Assembly: GCF_026914185.1 (NCBI RefSeq)
Contig: NC_070568.1
Coordinates: 6,159,501 to 6,223,500, forward strand
DNA from: Puccinia triticina
Taxonomy: Eukaryota > Basidiomycota > Pucciniomycetes > Pucciniales > Pucciniaceae
Length of the DNA stretch: 64,000 nucleotides
Reading direction: 5' to 3'
The notes under the pieces are model-generated. The model had not been told where the DNA came from. It saw nothing but the letters and a program-made list of their open reading frames with translations, and did not search any database. How positions within the stretch are numbered: the first letter of the stretch is position 1; each line of letters opens with the position of its first letter. This document shows, piece by piece, positions 23,022 to 34,063 of this stretch. The translations under genes and the position numbers were made by a program.

Positions 23022-23498
23022 CAACAGTGGGCCGCTACGCTAAACTACACTATTTTAGCCCTAAAGTTTAGCGTAGCGGCAAAAAGCACCAACTGTTTTT
23101 GAATAGCATTAGCGCGCTGTTAGCGCCGCTAGGCTTCGCTAATTTTCAGTGGCGCTAACAGCATACCAATTTTTGTTTAGTGTTAGCGCTGCACTACAGC
23201 CGCTACACTGCGCTATGTTGCGCTAAGGCGCTTTTAGCGGAAAAAAGGCACTTTTTTGCCGCAAAAAACGCTTTAGCGCAGCATAGCGCGCGCTCTTTTG
23301 CGCCTTGCATGCTTAGCGTTAGCGCAATTGCGCGCATCTGCGCTAACGCTATGTTAAAAGCTAAAATAGCTTTGCATCCTTTGCGCGTAGCGTTAGCGCA
23401 GATGTGCGCAATTGCGCTAACGCTACACTAAAAAATAGCACATTAGCGCTGCGCTACGCTACACTAACAGCTATGTTGGTGTAGCTGACCCACTGTTG
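23022..23498 (-). mobile_element. 477-bp CAACAGTGGG MITE, copy 3
   Basis: This element has the same orientation as copy 2 and the same 477-bp length. The exact 7-bp target duplication is GTACAAG (23015-23021 and 23499-23505). It is slightly more diverged than copies 1 and 2, mostly by C/T and G/A changes, for example cgctacac for cgctacgc. It lies within the interval that separates the two NIC96 fragments. Confidence 0.93.
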
Positions 23499-23864
23499 GT
23501 ACAAGGCTAGGTATATATAGACTAAGTACAAGCATCAACTTGTGGTTGAGTGACATCTTGAATATGCAAGGAAGCGAGTGGAAGCGGATGGAAGAAGGAA
23601 CAAGAGAACAAGTGACATCCAAGATATCACACACAGAGCACGCGCACACGAGGTCATCAGTAGGCAGGAGAGCACACAGACAGTTCTAGACAAGGATCAA
23701 GGTCACTGGGCTAGAAAAAGATAAGGGCATAACCTAAACTAAAAGATAACATGGAGAGAAAAGCATCTGTGAGAGGTCTGGACAAGGAAAAGGGGAAAAG
23801 GAGGCAGAGGGAAGAGATGAAAATCCAACAGGTTTTTCATGGTGCGGGCTCTTTTCAAGCTCAC

Positions 23865-24123
23865 ATGCCTTTTCAAATTGGCCGCTCATCAAAAGCACTC
23901 TGAAATACATTAGGGGTTGATTGGAATTGGGGTCAAAGTGATTCTTGCCGTATGTAGTGATTACCTGAGCAAACTCCTCCAAGCCGTAGGAATCCTGGGC
24001 GGATGAGATAGAGCTGTTGTTACTTGATACAGGATAATTGAGTGCTGGTTCAGTTTCCTTGACAAGGACCAACTGCAGCCAGACCCAATCTTCCATACTC
24101 GTGATAGTGTCAGCGCTAGGATT
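23865..24123 (-). pseudogene. NIC96: NIC96/Nup93 exon fragment (middle part)
   Basis: On the minus strand an exon runs from an acceptor (agtttag, ending at 24124) to a likely GTGAGC donor at 23864. It encodes MEDWVWLQLVLVKETEP, then DSYGLEEFAQVITTYGKNHF, then PLMYFRVLLMSGQFEKA. The linear order of a WLQL block, an ITTYG-HF block and a YF-VLL-GQFE-A block is characteristic of NIC96/Nup93, a scaffold nucleoporin of the nuclear pore. Upstream coding sequence is missing: the exon abuts the dispersed repeat at 24124-24600, which may have supplied the acceptor. It is a fragment, not a working gene. Confidence 0.65.
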
Positions 24124-24600
24124 CTAAACTAGATCCTTCAGCGCATCTGATGATCTGACTGATCTGAGAAGGGCCTCTGGTCTAGAACTGTCAAGCTCGC
24201 CCTTACATACATAATATCCGGTCCAATCCCTACTGAACTTCTTGGAGTCTGTTGGGGTACATGTACGAGTCACAACCATTTGGACCGAGGTCCTTGGGAG
24301 ATGGGCCGGGCCATGGCGATAGAAGCCCGAGGTGCCGATAGGTGCATATGTAAGTACATACATACTTCCTTTAATCATGTGCAAAACTGTTTAGGGTTTT
24401 TTCTTCAAGTATGTGATATGTATTTCAATCCGGAGGTTGGTATTTGATACAGATGCCACATTGGGTTTCACAATTTGGATATTTGGATACAACTTGTGAA
24501 ACAAGATGTCTAAAACAAAAGAGGAAGTCAAAAACTAGTGGCGTGATTCGTGGCCGCCCAGGGCTTCCGTACAAGATACATATACAGCCAAAACCAAAAA
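24124..24600 (-). repeat. Dispersed repeat, inverted copy of 4320-4790
   Basis: It matches the reverse complement of 4320-4790 through shared blocks (catggcccggcccatc, ggattggaccggatatta, ggccgcccagggcttccg). Its right end meets the start of the transposase locus near tatacagcc (about 24583). Confidence 0.65.
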
Positions 24601-25224
24601 GCTTGCGGGTCCGGCAGCCTGAAAATCCGACCAACAAAATTTTCCATTTAAGCCACCTCCCCTGTATCCTTCCAAACATTCTCATCTTCGCACTCCTTCC
24701 CTCTCTCCATCTCTCCCATACCCCCTACCCCCTCCCCATCGAAAATGCCCCCCGACTCTCCTCGCCCCCCCCGCTCATCCGGACCCACCCACAGCCCAGC
24801 CGCCGGAAACGCCCACCAGCCAGCCGGAACCATCCACCCACCAGCCCAACCGGAACCCAAACCGCCTCACATCCGCCAATACCGATACCGGTGAGTACCT
24901 CACCACCCCCTCCCTTCCCTCCATGCCTTCCCCCCCTGTTCCCAGCTCTCCACTCACCCGGACAGCTGACCCGATCATTTTTTCTTCTCCCCCCCCAGTC
25001 GGTCCCATCTGGAAGCCCGACCACAAAAAAGACCCTACCCAACGTTATCCGCCAACAAGCCCTTCCGGAACCCCGACCGCAAGGATATAGCAATCCATTA
25101 CCGGTGAGTCCGTCGCCGCCACTCTCTCCCTTCCCTCCAATCCATCCCCCCCTCTTCCTTGCCGTCCGATGACCGGGAAGCTCATTGGTTATTCTTGCCC
25201 CGATCGATTCCACTTCAGCACGTT
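24583..25224 (+). other. Leader exons of the transposase locus (shared with 42034-42543)
   Basis: From tatacagccaaaacc onward this sequence is also found, inverted, at 42543 down to 42034. Two GTGAGT...AG introns (24891-24998 and 25104-25218) flank a 105-bp exon (24999-25103). The Pro-rich frame (ending SNPLP) joins in phase 0 to the transposase frame. No in-frame Met lies inside the shared part; the nearest upstream in-frame ATG is 24453, in the neighbouring repeat. The region may be translated leader or untranslated. Confidence 0.45.
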
Positions 25225-26348
25225 ATGGTATATGTTAAGTATGCCCCAGAGGTCAAGGCAATTGTCGTCAGACTCAGCCAGGGTGGTATGCGTCTTGCCG
25301 AGATCAATGCAACCATCGGCTACAACGTTTCGCCCGACTCCCTCACCCGTTGGAACGATTTATACCGCCGCACCAGGAATGTCGTTAGAGATCCGGCCCT
25401 CTATCTGGAGCGTGGCCGCCCGTTAGCATTTTCTCGTGAGGAGGCCGAGTTCGTATTGACGGCACTCGAGGCTGAGCCGACGCTATACTTGGATGAAATT
25501 CAGAGTCACATCCAGGCGATTACCGGCACTCGCCATCCGCTCAGCACCATTTCGGCGGAGTTGAGAACCCGGCTCCTCTTAACCAAAAAGGTGGCCCGAA
25601 CCTATAACACCAATCAAGACGAGGCGGCTCGATTCCAATTCACTGACCGCATTGGCCATTTCCCTGCGGAGTATTTGGTGTTTCTAGGTGAGTCCGCGCT
25701 GGTTCGGTGGTTTGTGAGATGTGTTTGAGGTCTAAATTGGTCTTACTCCTCCAGACGAATGTGGGGTTTTGCTTGGAACGCATGCTCGCGACACTGCGTG
25801 GGCACTGCAAGGCCGCCGCACAACTAGGATCCCGAAGGCGCTTCGAGCCAACCGAGTCACTGTAATGCCCAGGGTATTGTTGGACGGTCTGCTTGGGACC
25901 ATAGCCCAGGTGGGATCCATGTGCCGCCTGGACATGGAATATTTCATTGAGACTGTACTGGCAAGTCCAACTTCCTTATCCCTCAGCTTGGTTTCTTCGG
26001 TCCAAATAGCCTGACTCTGGTATGTACCCCCAGATGCCTGCAATGAATCCGTTCCCGGGTCAAAACAGCATCCTGGTGATGGATAATGCTCGGATCCACC
26101 ACGGCGGTTGGGTTGCGCAGATTTGTGCAGATGCAGGGGTATTACTCATGTACCTTCCAACCTACTCTCCCGACTACAACCCAATCGAAAAGGTATTCTC
26201 CGTCCTCAAGTCGCAATTGAAGCGAGCGCAGATTCTCACTGGACCCCGCGCGGATGCGGAGATAATCAAGGAGTTTTTGCCCACGATTGTCACGCCGGAT
26301 GTGATGAGAAGAATCTTCTTGGGAACTGGTTACTCAGGCGGGGATTGA
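25225..26348 (+). CDS. IS630/Tc1/mariner-type DDE transposase
   Basis: The model is join(25225..25687, 25755..25960, 26034..26348), 327 aa from ATG MVYVKYAPEVKAIV. The N-terminal helix-turn-helix (residues 5-45) reads VVRLSQGGMRLAEINATIGY. The DDE_3-type nuclease has D155 in FLDECGV, D240 in LVMDNARIHHGG, and E275 in SPDYNPIEKVFSVLK, so the spacing is DD34E. Intron 1 (67 bp, GT-AG) splits the codon of the first catalytic Asp. Intron 2 (25961-26033) must start GC (GCAAGT) to give TVL|MPAMNPFPG. The frame is fully open with all catalytic residues, so the protein could be active. It probably cuts and pastes its own element at TA sites, although the 3' inverted repeat was not found. Confidence 0.85.
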
Positions 26349-26354
26349 ACTCAG

Positions 26355-26440
26355 GTACTTCCTGGTGGCTCCTCCCTCCACTACATGATTTCATCCTCCC
26401 TCCACTATATGATTTCATCCTCCCTCCACTATGATTTCAT
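26355..26440 (+). repeat. Short tandem repeat, cctccctccacta(tat)gatttcat
   Basis: Three near-identical units of about 25 bp follow the transposase stop codon, the last slightly shortened. Confidence 0.7.
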
Positions 26441-26639
26441 AGTGTTACACCTCCTCCTATTTTGTATGTTGACAGCACGCGCTGGGTCCCTCATGTGTGT
26501 CTATGAAAGAGTTTTCACTCTATGTTACCCTCCATAGATATAAATACAATAACAATATACATTATTTCGTGGGCGCACGGAGTCAGATCACAGTTGAGCA
26601 GGCCTCCATGAGCGTGCAATCTACGCATAGGGACTTTGT

Positions 26640-27010
26640 GAATTTTCCGTAGGCTTGGGCGTGCGGCTCCACAGTGCGGGGACTTAGCCGGAATTTGAAT
26701 CCCTCAGTGGATCTCGCAGCAGTGCGGGGACTTAGCCGGAATTTTGGGCGTGCGGCTCCACAGTGCGGGGACTTAGCCGGAATTTGTTGGGCGTGCGGCT
26801 CCACAGTGCGGGGACTTAGCCGGAATTTGAATCCCTCAGTGGATCTCGCAGCTAAGTCCCCGCACTGCGGCTCCACAGTGCGGGGACTTAGCCGGAATTT
26901 GAATCACTCAGTGGATCTCGCAGTTGAATCTACGACCCGGCGGCTCCACAGTGAGGGGACTTAGCCGGAATCTGAATCACTCAGTGGATGGATCTCGCAG
27001 TTAAATCTAC
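26640..27010. repeat. Minisatellite with gtgcggggacttagccgg core
   Basis: The core ctccacagtgcggggactta followed by gccggaattt recurs about seven times. It is followed in most units by gaatc(c/a)ctcagtggatctcg and separated by variable linkers. One unit is inverted (about 26850-26868), so it forms a hairpin with the next. Chance frames in this array are not genes. Confidence 0.75.
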
Positions 27011-27245
27011 GAGACCTTGATTTTTGGACATGGGTTATTAGGCTCTATCTGGTGAGCAATTAATTGCATGAGTCAACCAGAACTTTATGATGAATTGCAT
27101 ATAGGATCTGGGCCTAACTTGAGTGAGATACAACTAGGGACCAAGTGCCATATTAGGAAGTATGTGAAAGAAGATATTGCACGCATGGTGCTACTTACCA
27201 CGGCAATCGCGCCGATTTGCCTGGAAATTCGCTCAGATCTCCTGA

Positions 27246-29752
27246 GTGGGTGCAACCTTGGAGCACAACACAGCCAAAGGCGAGGGCTCAGACTCTTCAT
27301 CGGAGTTGTCTGACAAATCGTCGGTCATGTCATCCTCCGCAGCCGCTTTTCTTAAGGATTCCTCGGCTGACGGCGTGGTTGAAGAGGTGGGGTGGCAGAA
27401 GGCCGCAGGTCGGCCGCCAGCGGTGGATTGCGGGCCAGAGACAGCCGTCGCGGTTGTCCCAGCGCGGTCCTGGGCCCCCGGGAGTGGCCCCGCTGACCTG
27501 GTCCAGGGCGCTTGGAGTGCCCACGTTGACTTGGTCCTGTGGGATTGCGCGTGGGGTCACAGCGTCATGAGCGGGCAGTGTGTGAGTGGGGATCAACCAT
27601 CTGGCCCCCTTCATCAATTGGGACGCCAGGGGTGCGGGAAAGTTGAGCTTGGCTAGGGCGATCGTAGAGGTGTCCAGGAAAAAATCCCAGCGACCGATGT
27701 GGTGCAGCTTGATTAAGCCCCGCGGGAGTGGGTCGTCATTCGGGACGTTGCACATTTGGAGGAATTCCTCCAACTCTAAACGTCTGCCGGCTTCATTCAT
27801 TCGCAGATGGGAGCTCGGGGTCGTCATGCTGATCCAAGAACTAGCCAATGGCGATCTGGGCGTTGGGACCTTGCGGCTGCGTGCAAACCTTGGCGGCGAA
27901 CGGTCTCGCCCAAAGTTGAGCCGACTCACGGTCTGCGCTATACCTTCCGCGGCGGGGCTGCGAGGCATCTTGCGAGCGGGTGACCGATGGATCCCAGAGT
28001 TGATATCTGAGGGTTGCATGACTTCTACATCTGAGCTCGCGTCACGAGTTTGACGGGTAGAAGGATTTGATGGGACTGAATGGGTGGCCAAGACTGCAGC
28101 AGGGTACTTGGATTCCGAACTGGTCGTCTCCCGATCCTCAGGATAGCCCCCAAGGTCCTCGAAACCGGTCAAGTCATACCGGAGGGCAGGCCCCGCGCTT
28201 GCCCCAAGGGACCGCTTCGCCGGGGACTCCGCACGTGCAAGGGAACCTGCGCCAGTTAGCAATTGAGCGCCAGGAGAAGGCGCGCTCGCCGCCGACTTAG
28301 ACTCCAAGGCAGGGACCCAACGGCCGGGGAGGACACGGCCTGCGGACAAGACTCGCACTGGAGTAAACACTAGGCCTGCCTTCTCGGTTTTCGGCCCCGC
28401 GGCCGGAGCAGACAACGCTGACACCTTCCTGGATGATAACGATTCGGCGGGGGTCCCAGGATGGGCGGCCGACTTTGAGTGAGACGTCGCCTGGCCTGGG
28501 GTTTCCGACGCCCGGGCAGCTTGCGATTTCGAAGGGGAGGCAGCAGACTTGTGCTTACTGAGGCGCGCGTCTTGTTTAACCGCCAGCTCGGCAAGGGTGA
28601 ACACGGGACGCTTATCTTTTGTGAATTCAGGGATGTCGGGGGGGTTGTCCTGGTCTATCCCGGGTATTTTATGAAGCATACAGCGACTCCACTTTGTTAA
28701 CCCGTCACGAGTCACGCGGATTGAGGCGCCTGGGTTTTTTGGGTCTTTGATTCTCATCGACTCGGTGTTCACGCCGTACTTCCCAGTGATGTACACATGG
28801 AGATCGGCCGCGATCTGGATGCGCTCTTGTTCATTGACATCGGCAAGCGGCTGTTGGATGGGAGGGACAATCTACCTGGTCAGTATGGCCTAACCAAGCA
28901 CCTGAGGCTCCACATCCACGAAAAATGTCTTACATTGACCGCCACCCGAGCCTGGGAGCGTTCCAGGGCCAATCGCGTGTCATCAGGGCCATAACTCATC
29001 GCCAGAGCGTCCTGCTGGGCCCTTGCCTGAGGAGACAGGCACGTTAGCCACCCACCGGCGTCAATGGGAAATGAAATTGCAGCACTCACCGCCTGTTCAG
29101 CCTTCGCTTTTTTCTGTGGGTCCTGCATGACCACCTTGATTGTCAGTTGGGCGGTCGGGCTGGCCAGCGCTTGCTCGACAAACTCCGCCAATAGGGCTGC
29201 AGAGGAGACCATAACGTTTTTCCCCTTTGCGAATTTCTCGTTTTTTGGTATGATGAACTGCCACTTGAGTAGCTTCTCCTTCTCCATCTGACGGAGATGA
29301 GCCCCCAGGAGCGGGACTATCTTGTCGAGTCCGTCAATACAGTCCTTGATGACTTTGGGCCAAGTCATGTGCTGCAGGATCGTCTTCAAGACCGCCTTGT
29401 CATCGCTGACCACCCGCTCCCAAGGTTTTGCACTGGCCGCGGTCGTGTTGCGAGGATTAACTTGGGCAATCTGGCCTGCCGCGGACAACTGGTACACGTG
29501 GTGATTGAGGTTGATGATCCGCGGGGCCGGCGGACGTCTGGAGTCCGATACTGGAGCCGCAGCTGCCTGGCGGAGAGGGGCGCGGCGGGTCGTGTTGGGA
29601 CTGGGACCTATGCTCTCGGGATCGTCTCGGTTCGGGATTGACTGTTCATAAAACATCTTGCAGGCATCGGCCTGAGAGTCTGGGGGCTGACTGGGTCCGA
29701 GGTACGACTCTTGTGGCTCGCCATGCGCATTGGCGAAGGGCAGCGGATCCAT
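27246..29752 (-). CDS. Unknown multi-exon protein, rust-type hypothetical
   Basis: A tentative model on the minus strand starts at ATG 29752 (MDPLPFANAHGEPQESYLGP). Introns are 29027-29089 (63 bp, in frame) and 28872-28933 (62 bp), and a long exon runs from 28871. Recognisable stretches are HHVYQLSAAGQIAQVNPRNT (N-terminal third), a Lys/Ala-rich segment with FVEQALASPTAQLTIKVVMQ, HVYITGKYGVNTESMRIKDP, and a long Ser/Pro/Ala-rich middle with RSPARK and RSP repeats (a possible nuclear protein). It closes with LELEEFLQMCNVPNDDPLPR and RGLIKLHHIGRWDFFLD. One frame stops at 27330; the neighbouring frame continues to 27246 with an acidic, natural-looking tail (DDMTDDLSDNSDEESEP), so an unrecognised intron or a frameshift lies near 27560-27600. 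No known domain is recognised. Its 5' side is linked to the transposase-like leader described at 42034-42543. Confidence 0.5.
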
Positions 29753-30016
29753 CCGGCTGGTGAGCGTAAAGAATTTGTCGGTTACTTCTTTTTCGTTGGA
29801 CTGATGCCAAATACACAAAAAAACCTTCAGCTGTTGCCCAAATGTGCAGGGTACAGTATGATGGAAGCAAAGGTATGTACATACCATGGTTGCAACTGTG
29901 CAGCTGGCCAGGGACCAGTGGGTGACAAGAAGGAAGATGGGGATTTCTAAATCTTGGAGGGGGGGGATCAATCCAATCAGCTCTTGAGGTGATTGGACGG
30001 CAGGTAAGAGGGGCGG
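29753..30016 (-). other. Upstream part of the unknown gene, intron-like
   Basis: On the minus strand, ccctcttacctgccgtcc followed by aatcacctcaagagctgattgg resembles the 3' half of the second leader intron of the transposase locus (25160-25200). This supports the view that the sequence left of element B continues, across the insertion, from 42034-42543. Confidence 0.45.
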
Positions 30017-30953
30017 TGTGGTAGACGGAAAAGTGGAAAAATAAAAAGTTTTTTCTATGCCACATAATTACTCATACTAGGCCTCAAGATACCATCAAAT
30101 GGACCCCAGAAATGGATTCTACGGCAAATTTCACCCCTAGTCACCACTGGAAGCACCCCTGGACCCCCTCTAGCGTGGAAGTTACATCTCATGGACACCT
30201 ATCACACGGCCAGGCCCAGTAACCCAGCTGTCACCTGCCTCAACCCAAGTTTCACAGTAGTACACTTATACATATCACAGGATACAAACATACATCTCCC
30301 TGTCAGGCTACACTCATTACATATTAACTACATACACTCCTTTATATACATAGTATGACATCATTTACACTGTTTCTGCAGCCTCAGACTTTGTGTATAC
30401 ACTAATTCCCCCTGTATGACAGCTCATGCAGTCTACTGTCACCTCATGCATGCGTTAGAATGTTCTGTTGTATATTCTGACACCATTCATGCGCCCCTGA
30501 GGGGCTATGACATCATTTGTATCTACTCCCACCAGCTAAAATCCCTCACCCTGTTGTCTAGATTAGCTGAAACCCTAACCCACAAGCCCCTTTGGGGCTC
30601 CCCTTTTGTCTATAAAAGGAGCTCTCTCCACCCCCAGTGGCCTGCTCCCCAGTTCCTCACCCAGAACTCACAAGTCACCCAACACTCATCCACACTCAAA
30701 TCCTAAAACCCTTATAACAATAAATCAACCCTTATAACAACATTTCAACCCTTATAACAAAGTAATTGAAACACTTACACGTTGCCAGTCAAACAGATTT
30801 CATCTGGAACAGACCAGACCTATCACTTAATAAAACTTGCCAAGCTGAGCTTGGTGGGTCTTGTTGACTGATAACAGAAGGGCAGAGCTTGCAACTCCAT
30901 CATACCCTTCACCATTCAGCAAAAGGGTTTCATTACCACTTTTGAGTCTTACA
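30017..30953 (+). repeat. 5' LTR of element B
   Basis: 937 bp, essentially identical to 41097-42033. It contains the core promoter at 30611 and a short cccttataaca direct repeat (30708-30750). A 96-codon frame (30416-30706) spans the promoter in both LTRs and is probably not coding. Confidence 0.95.
30611..30617 (+). promoter_or_regulatory. TATA box of the element B LTR
   Basis: TATAAAA followed by GGAGCTCTCTCCACCCCC, within the 5' LTR. The 3' LTR has the same box at 41691-41697. It presumably starts the genomic transcript. Confidence 0.7.
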
Positions 30954-31540
30954 AGGGAGTCCCCAACGTGATCGGATAATCTTGTTTGATCGACAACGTT
31001 TCAACCAAAGAAAACCAGAAACCATCGTCTACGGATCTCAACCTCAAGCGGCGATAGGAATCAAATTCGTCAAACAAATCTATAACACTCAACGGCATAT
31101 TCAGTTATTCTGTTGACAACTAGTCAACTTTTTGGACTATCTAAGGAACCAATTACGAACCTCTGAAAAGAACACATAACTACCTAACCTGAAAGGAGTG
31201 TTTCGAAGGAAGCGGCTAATTATATACTGGAAGACGGTGTGTAGTACCTAAGGATTCAGATAATTAGAGACTGTTAGAAGAAAACTCTGGAGCCCACTCA
31301 AAGGAAGCAGCCAATTATATACTGAACGACGGTGTGTAGTACCTAAGGATTCAGATAATTAGGATACTGTTTGAAGAACCCTCCCAGGACGGTAAAGTTA
31401 TTTTAGATATTAGAAAGAAACCCCCAATTTGCCCTGGTAAAGAAACCAGAGACCATATATTATTGTTTCTTTTTCAGAGCACAGTAACAGTTAACGAACG
31501 ATTGTCATATTAAGAAAACTAGGATTCAACGAGAATCAAC
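30954..31540 (+). other. Leader of element B between 5' LTR and gag
   Basis: A non-coding leader of about 590 bp. It holds a direct repeat of roughly 70 bp (gaagc(g)gc(t/c)aattatatactg and ggtgtgtagtacctaagg, at about 31208-31275 and 31303-31372). The primer binding site should lie directly after 30953 (agggagtccccaacg), but no tRNA match was confirmed. Confidence 0.6.
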
Positions 31541-34063
31541 ATGAGTTTACCCTTCAGTACATTAGAAATGGGAGAAGGATTTGCTTCAAGTACCCCTTTA
31601 AGGAGCAGACCATTGGCAGGAACTTCAGGATTACTTTGGCCAAGCGATGCCACGAACAATCCACCACCACCACCTAGGAAAGACAAAGGAAAGGGTCCAG
31701 AAAATCACTTCAGAGATCCTGCTGAAGAAGAAATGTCAGATTCAGATGAAACTCAAAATAACCCACCAAGAAATAATACCCCAAGACAACAACCGACCGG
31801 TTATGGGATTCATAACACTGAAAACAACCAAGAAAATATGTATCATCCTAATTTTCAACAACAACAACAACAACCTCAAATTCCAGTTCAGCAACCTCAG
31901 CCAATATACGTCTATACCCAACCTGAGCACTCAAACAAACCTAACATCATCAGGAACGAAGAAGGGCTTTACTATGATGGGAGTCAGTTCATGAAGTTTC
32001 TACATTGGTTTGAACGGGTAGCCTATGGGTATGGTGCCACGGATCGTGAGAAAGCAATTCAGATACCACGGTTTATACGAACAGAAGAACTGAAGTGCGA
32101 ACTCGAGGAAATGGAGGGGTATGAAGAATACGACTGGACCAAACTGCGAGCTGACATGGTCAAAACCTGGGGCGAGTTAGATAACACCATTATGTACACC
32201 ACAGAAGACCTCATAAAACTGGCCAAGCAGCAATCAAAGTCAGGAATCTCAACCCATCGAGAATACAAAGAATATCTTGGAAAATTCACCAAAATCCTCA
32301 AGTACCTAGTCAAAAACGAACATGTTAGCAAGAAAGACGAAGCTGGGGGACTGTTCTTAAGTGCCTTCCCAATGGAAAGTCAAAGAAGTGTTAAACGCAT
32401 TCTAGTTAGCAAGGATCAGCTTCCAAAAGCTAAGGATGGCAGTAACAAAGCACCAAAATGGGAAGACTTGATAGCGGCTGCTGAAACAGAAGTTCGTGTG
32501 GACGATAGCGTATATACCAATTTCTCAAGTTTCTCTGAGTCAAACCGGACGATGCAGAAAGAATTGGACCACAAGAAAGGGGATGGCAAACAACGCGAGC
32601 AGATGCTGAAAGAAACTCCAAATGAAAAAATAGTGGACCAAAAGTTTCAGGACATACAACAAGAACTAGCTGCACTCAAAAGCCAGGTTCGAAGCAGCTT
32701 ACCCACAAACTATAATAGGCAAGGTCCCTCAGACAAACAGGACTTTTATCGGGGTAACACTCGACCATCCACCCCGGTGTACGACACTCTGGTCTGTTAT
32801 TATTGCAAACGTGAAGGGCACTCCACAGCCAGATGTCCAGAATATCTCAAAGATGAGGAACAAGGGCTGGTCAAGCGAAATGGGAAGGATTGGTTCCTAC
32901 CAGACGGTCAGCACATACCTTGGATACCCTCCAGACCAATACGCTCCGTAGTGGCTGGTGCATCAGCAGATCCTAACATGCAAGAAGCTATACAAAGGTT
33001 AGCAAAATCCCAACAAGAAGGAAAGGGTAACACCCCAACAATGAAAGCCTCAGTACAAACCATCCATTGGAGCCCACCTACTCTAGGCGCTGAGAACTTC
33101 ATAAAAGTCCATCCTATCACTAGGTCAGAAGCTCAGAAGGGTAGACGTGGGGTCAGGATCCAAGAACCGGAGCAGGAAGCCATGGATATTGATCATGAAG
33201 AGGAGGAATTGGATAACACTCCAAAGGACACTCCGAAAAAGACACCTGAGAAAGTTTGGAGCCGAGAGCGGGTACCGACAATCCTGAAGAAGGACTCACC
33301 TGAGGAAGCACTACTACAGGACTTGGATAATGTGAAAATCCCTACCACCTTTGCACAGCTAACGGCAATATCCCCCTCGTATGCAGAGAAAGTCATAGCC
33401 AGGTTGCAGGAACGCCTTCCCGGAAAAAGCACTTCTACAACTTATATTAAGACAGAGGCAACTAACATAGCAGCACCAATGACCATACCTGCGGAAGATG
33501 AAGATCTCTCAGATCCCTGCTACTACAGTTGTGCCCTGGGATATGTAACTGCAGAAGTTGGGGGAGAAAAAGTAGACTTCATGGTGGATTCAGGATCCAT
33601 GGTCAATGTCATTCCTCGATCGGTAGCGGAAGATTTAGCGCTGGAATCAGTAATAGTGAACATACCAATGCAAGGTGTGGGTGGAGCAAGATGTGACATA
33701 ACAGGAGTAGTGGAAAACTGTTTGATACAAATTGGTCGATTCTCCGGGCCAGCACATCTTTTCATATCACCAAAGGCTCAAGATTGCATTCTAGGACGAC
33801 CTTTCCTCTTTGACCACGGATGTACCTTGGAATACCATGAAACAGGAGAAACACTCACTTTCCAGAGAAGCAAAGGAAGACGAATTTCGGTACCATTGGC
33901 ACGAACTGGGCAAGGAAGAGGCTGGGATAATCGAAAGAACCTTAGTACAAATGTCATCAGGCCTGCTCCTCCATCGGATCCGCTCCAAGAGGAAGGCGAA
34001 GAACATTGCATGTTCAAAAAGAAATCAACTCAGCATTTTTTAGAACTTCCGGTGGCCATCTAG
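31541..34063 (+). CDS. gag-PR: Element B Gag-protease polyprotein
   Basis: 840 aa from ATG MSLPFSTLEMGEGFASS. A polar, Gln/Asn-rich N-terminus leads into a retrotransposon Gag domain (about residues 140-330, with WFERVAYGYGATDREKAIQ). A CCHC knuckle (CYYCKREGHSTARC) lies near residue 418. The retropepsin-like protease lies near 665-790, with FMVDSGSMVNVIPRS (catalytic DSG) and CILGRPFLFDHG. Gag packages the RNA in a virus-like particle and the protease cleaves the polyproteins. The frame overlaps pol (34006-34063) in the -1 register, so expression of pol probably needs a -1 frameshift or an independent start. The frame is intact. Confidence 0.9.
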   Translation: MSLPFSTLEMGEGFASSTPLRSRPLAGTSGLLWPSDATNNPPPPPRKDKGKGPENHFRDPAEEEMSDSDETQNNPPRNNTPRQQPTGYGIHNTENNQENMYHPNFQQQQQQPQIPVQQPQPIYVYTQPEHSNKPNIIRNEEGLYYDGSQFMKFLHWFERVAYGYGATDREKAIQIPRFIRTEELKCELEEMEGYEEYDWTKLRADMVKTWGELDNTIMYTTEDLIKLAKQQSKSGISTHREYKEYLGKFTKILKYLVKNEHVSKKDEAGGLFLSAFPMESQRSVKRILVSKDQLPKAKDGSNKAPKWEDLIAAAETEVRVDDSVYTNFSSFSESNRTMQKELDHKKGDGKQREQMLKETPNEKIVDQKFQDIQQELAALKSQVRSSLPTNYNRQGPSDKQDFYRGNTRPSTPVYDTLVCYYCKREGHSTARCPEYLKDEEQGLVKRNGKDWFLPDGQHIPWIPSRPIRSVVAGASADPNMQEAIQRLAKSQQEGKGNTPTMKASVQTIHWSPPTLGAENFIKVHPITRSEAQKGRRGVRIQEPEQEAMDIDHEEEELDNTPKDTPKKTPEKVWSRERVPTILKKDSPEEALLQDLDNVKIPTTFAQLTAISPSYAEKVIARLQERLPGKSTSTTYIKTEATNIAAPMTIPAEDEDLSDPCYYSCALGYVTAEVGGEKVDFMVDSGSMVNVIPRSVAEDLALESVIVNIPMQGVGGARCDITGVVENCLIQIGRFSGPAHLFISPKAQDCILGRPFLFDHGCTLEYHETGETLTFQRSKGRRISVPLARTGQGRGWDNRKNLSTNVIRPAPPSDPLQEEGEEHCMFKKKSTQHFLELPVAI

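Noticed and set aside
24725..25213. Long minus-strand Gly-rich frame opposite the transposase leader
   Set aside because: It mirrors the Pro-rich plus-strand frame and spans both inferred introns.
30416..30706. 96-codon frame identical in both LTRs of element B (also 41496-41786)
   Set aside because: It spans the LTR promoter region and is identical only because the LTRs are; no motif or start context.
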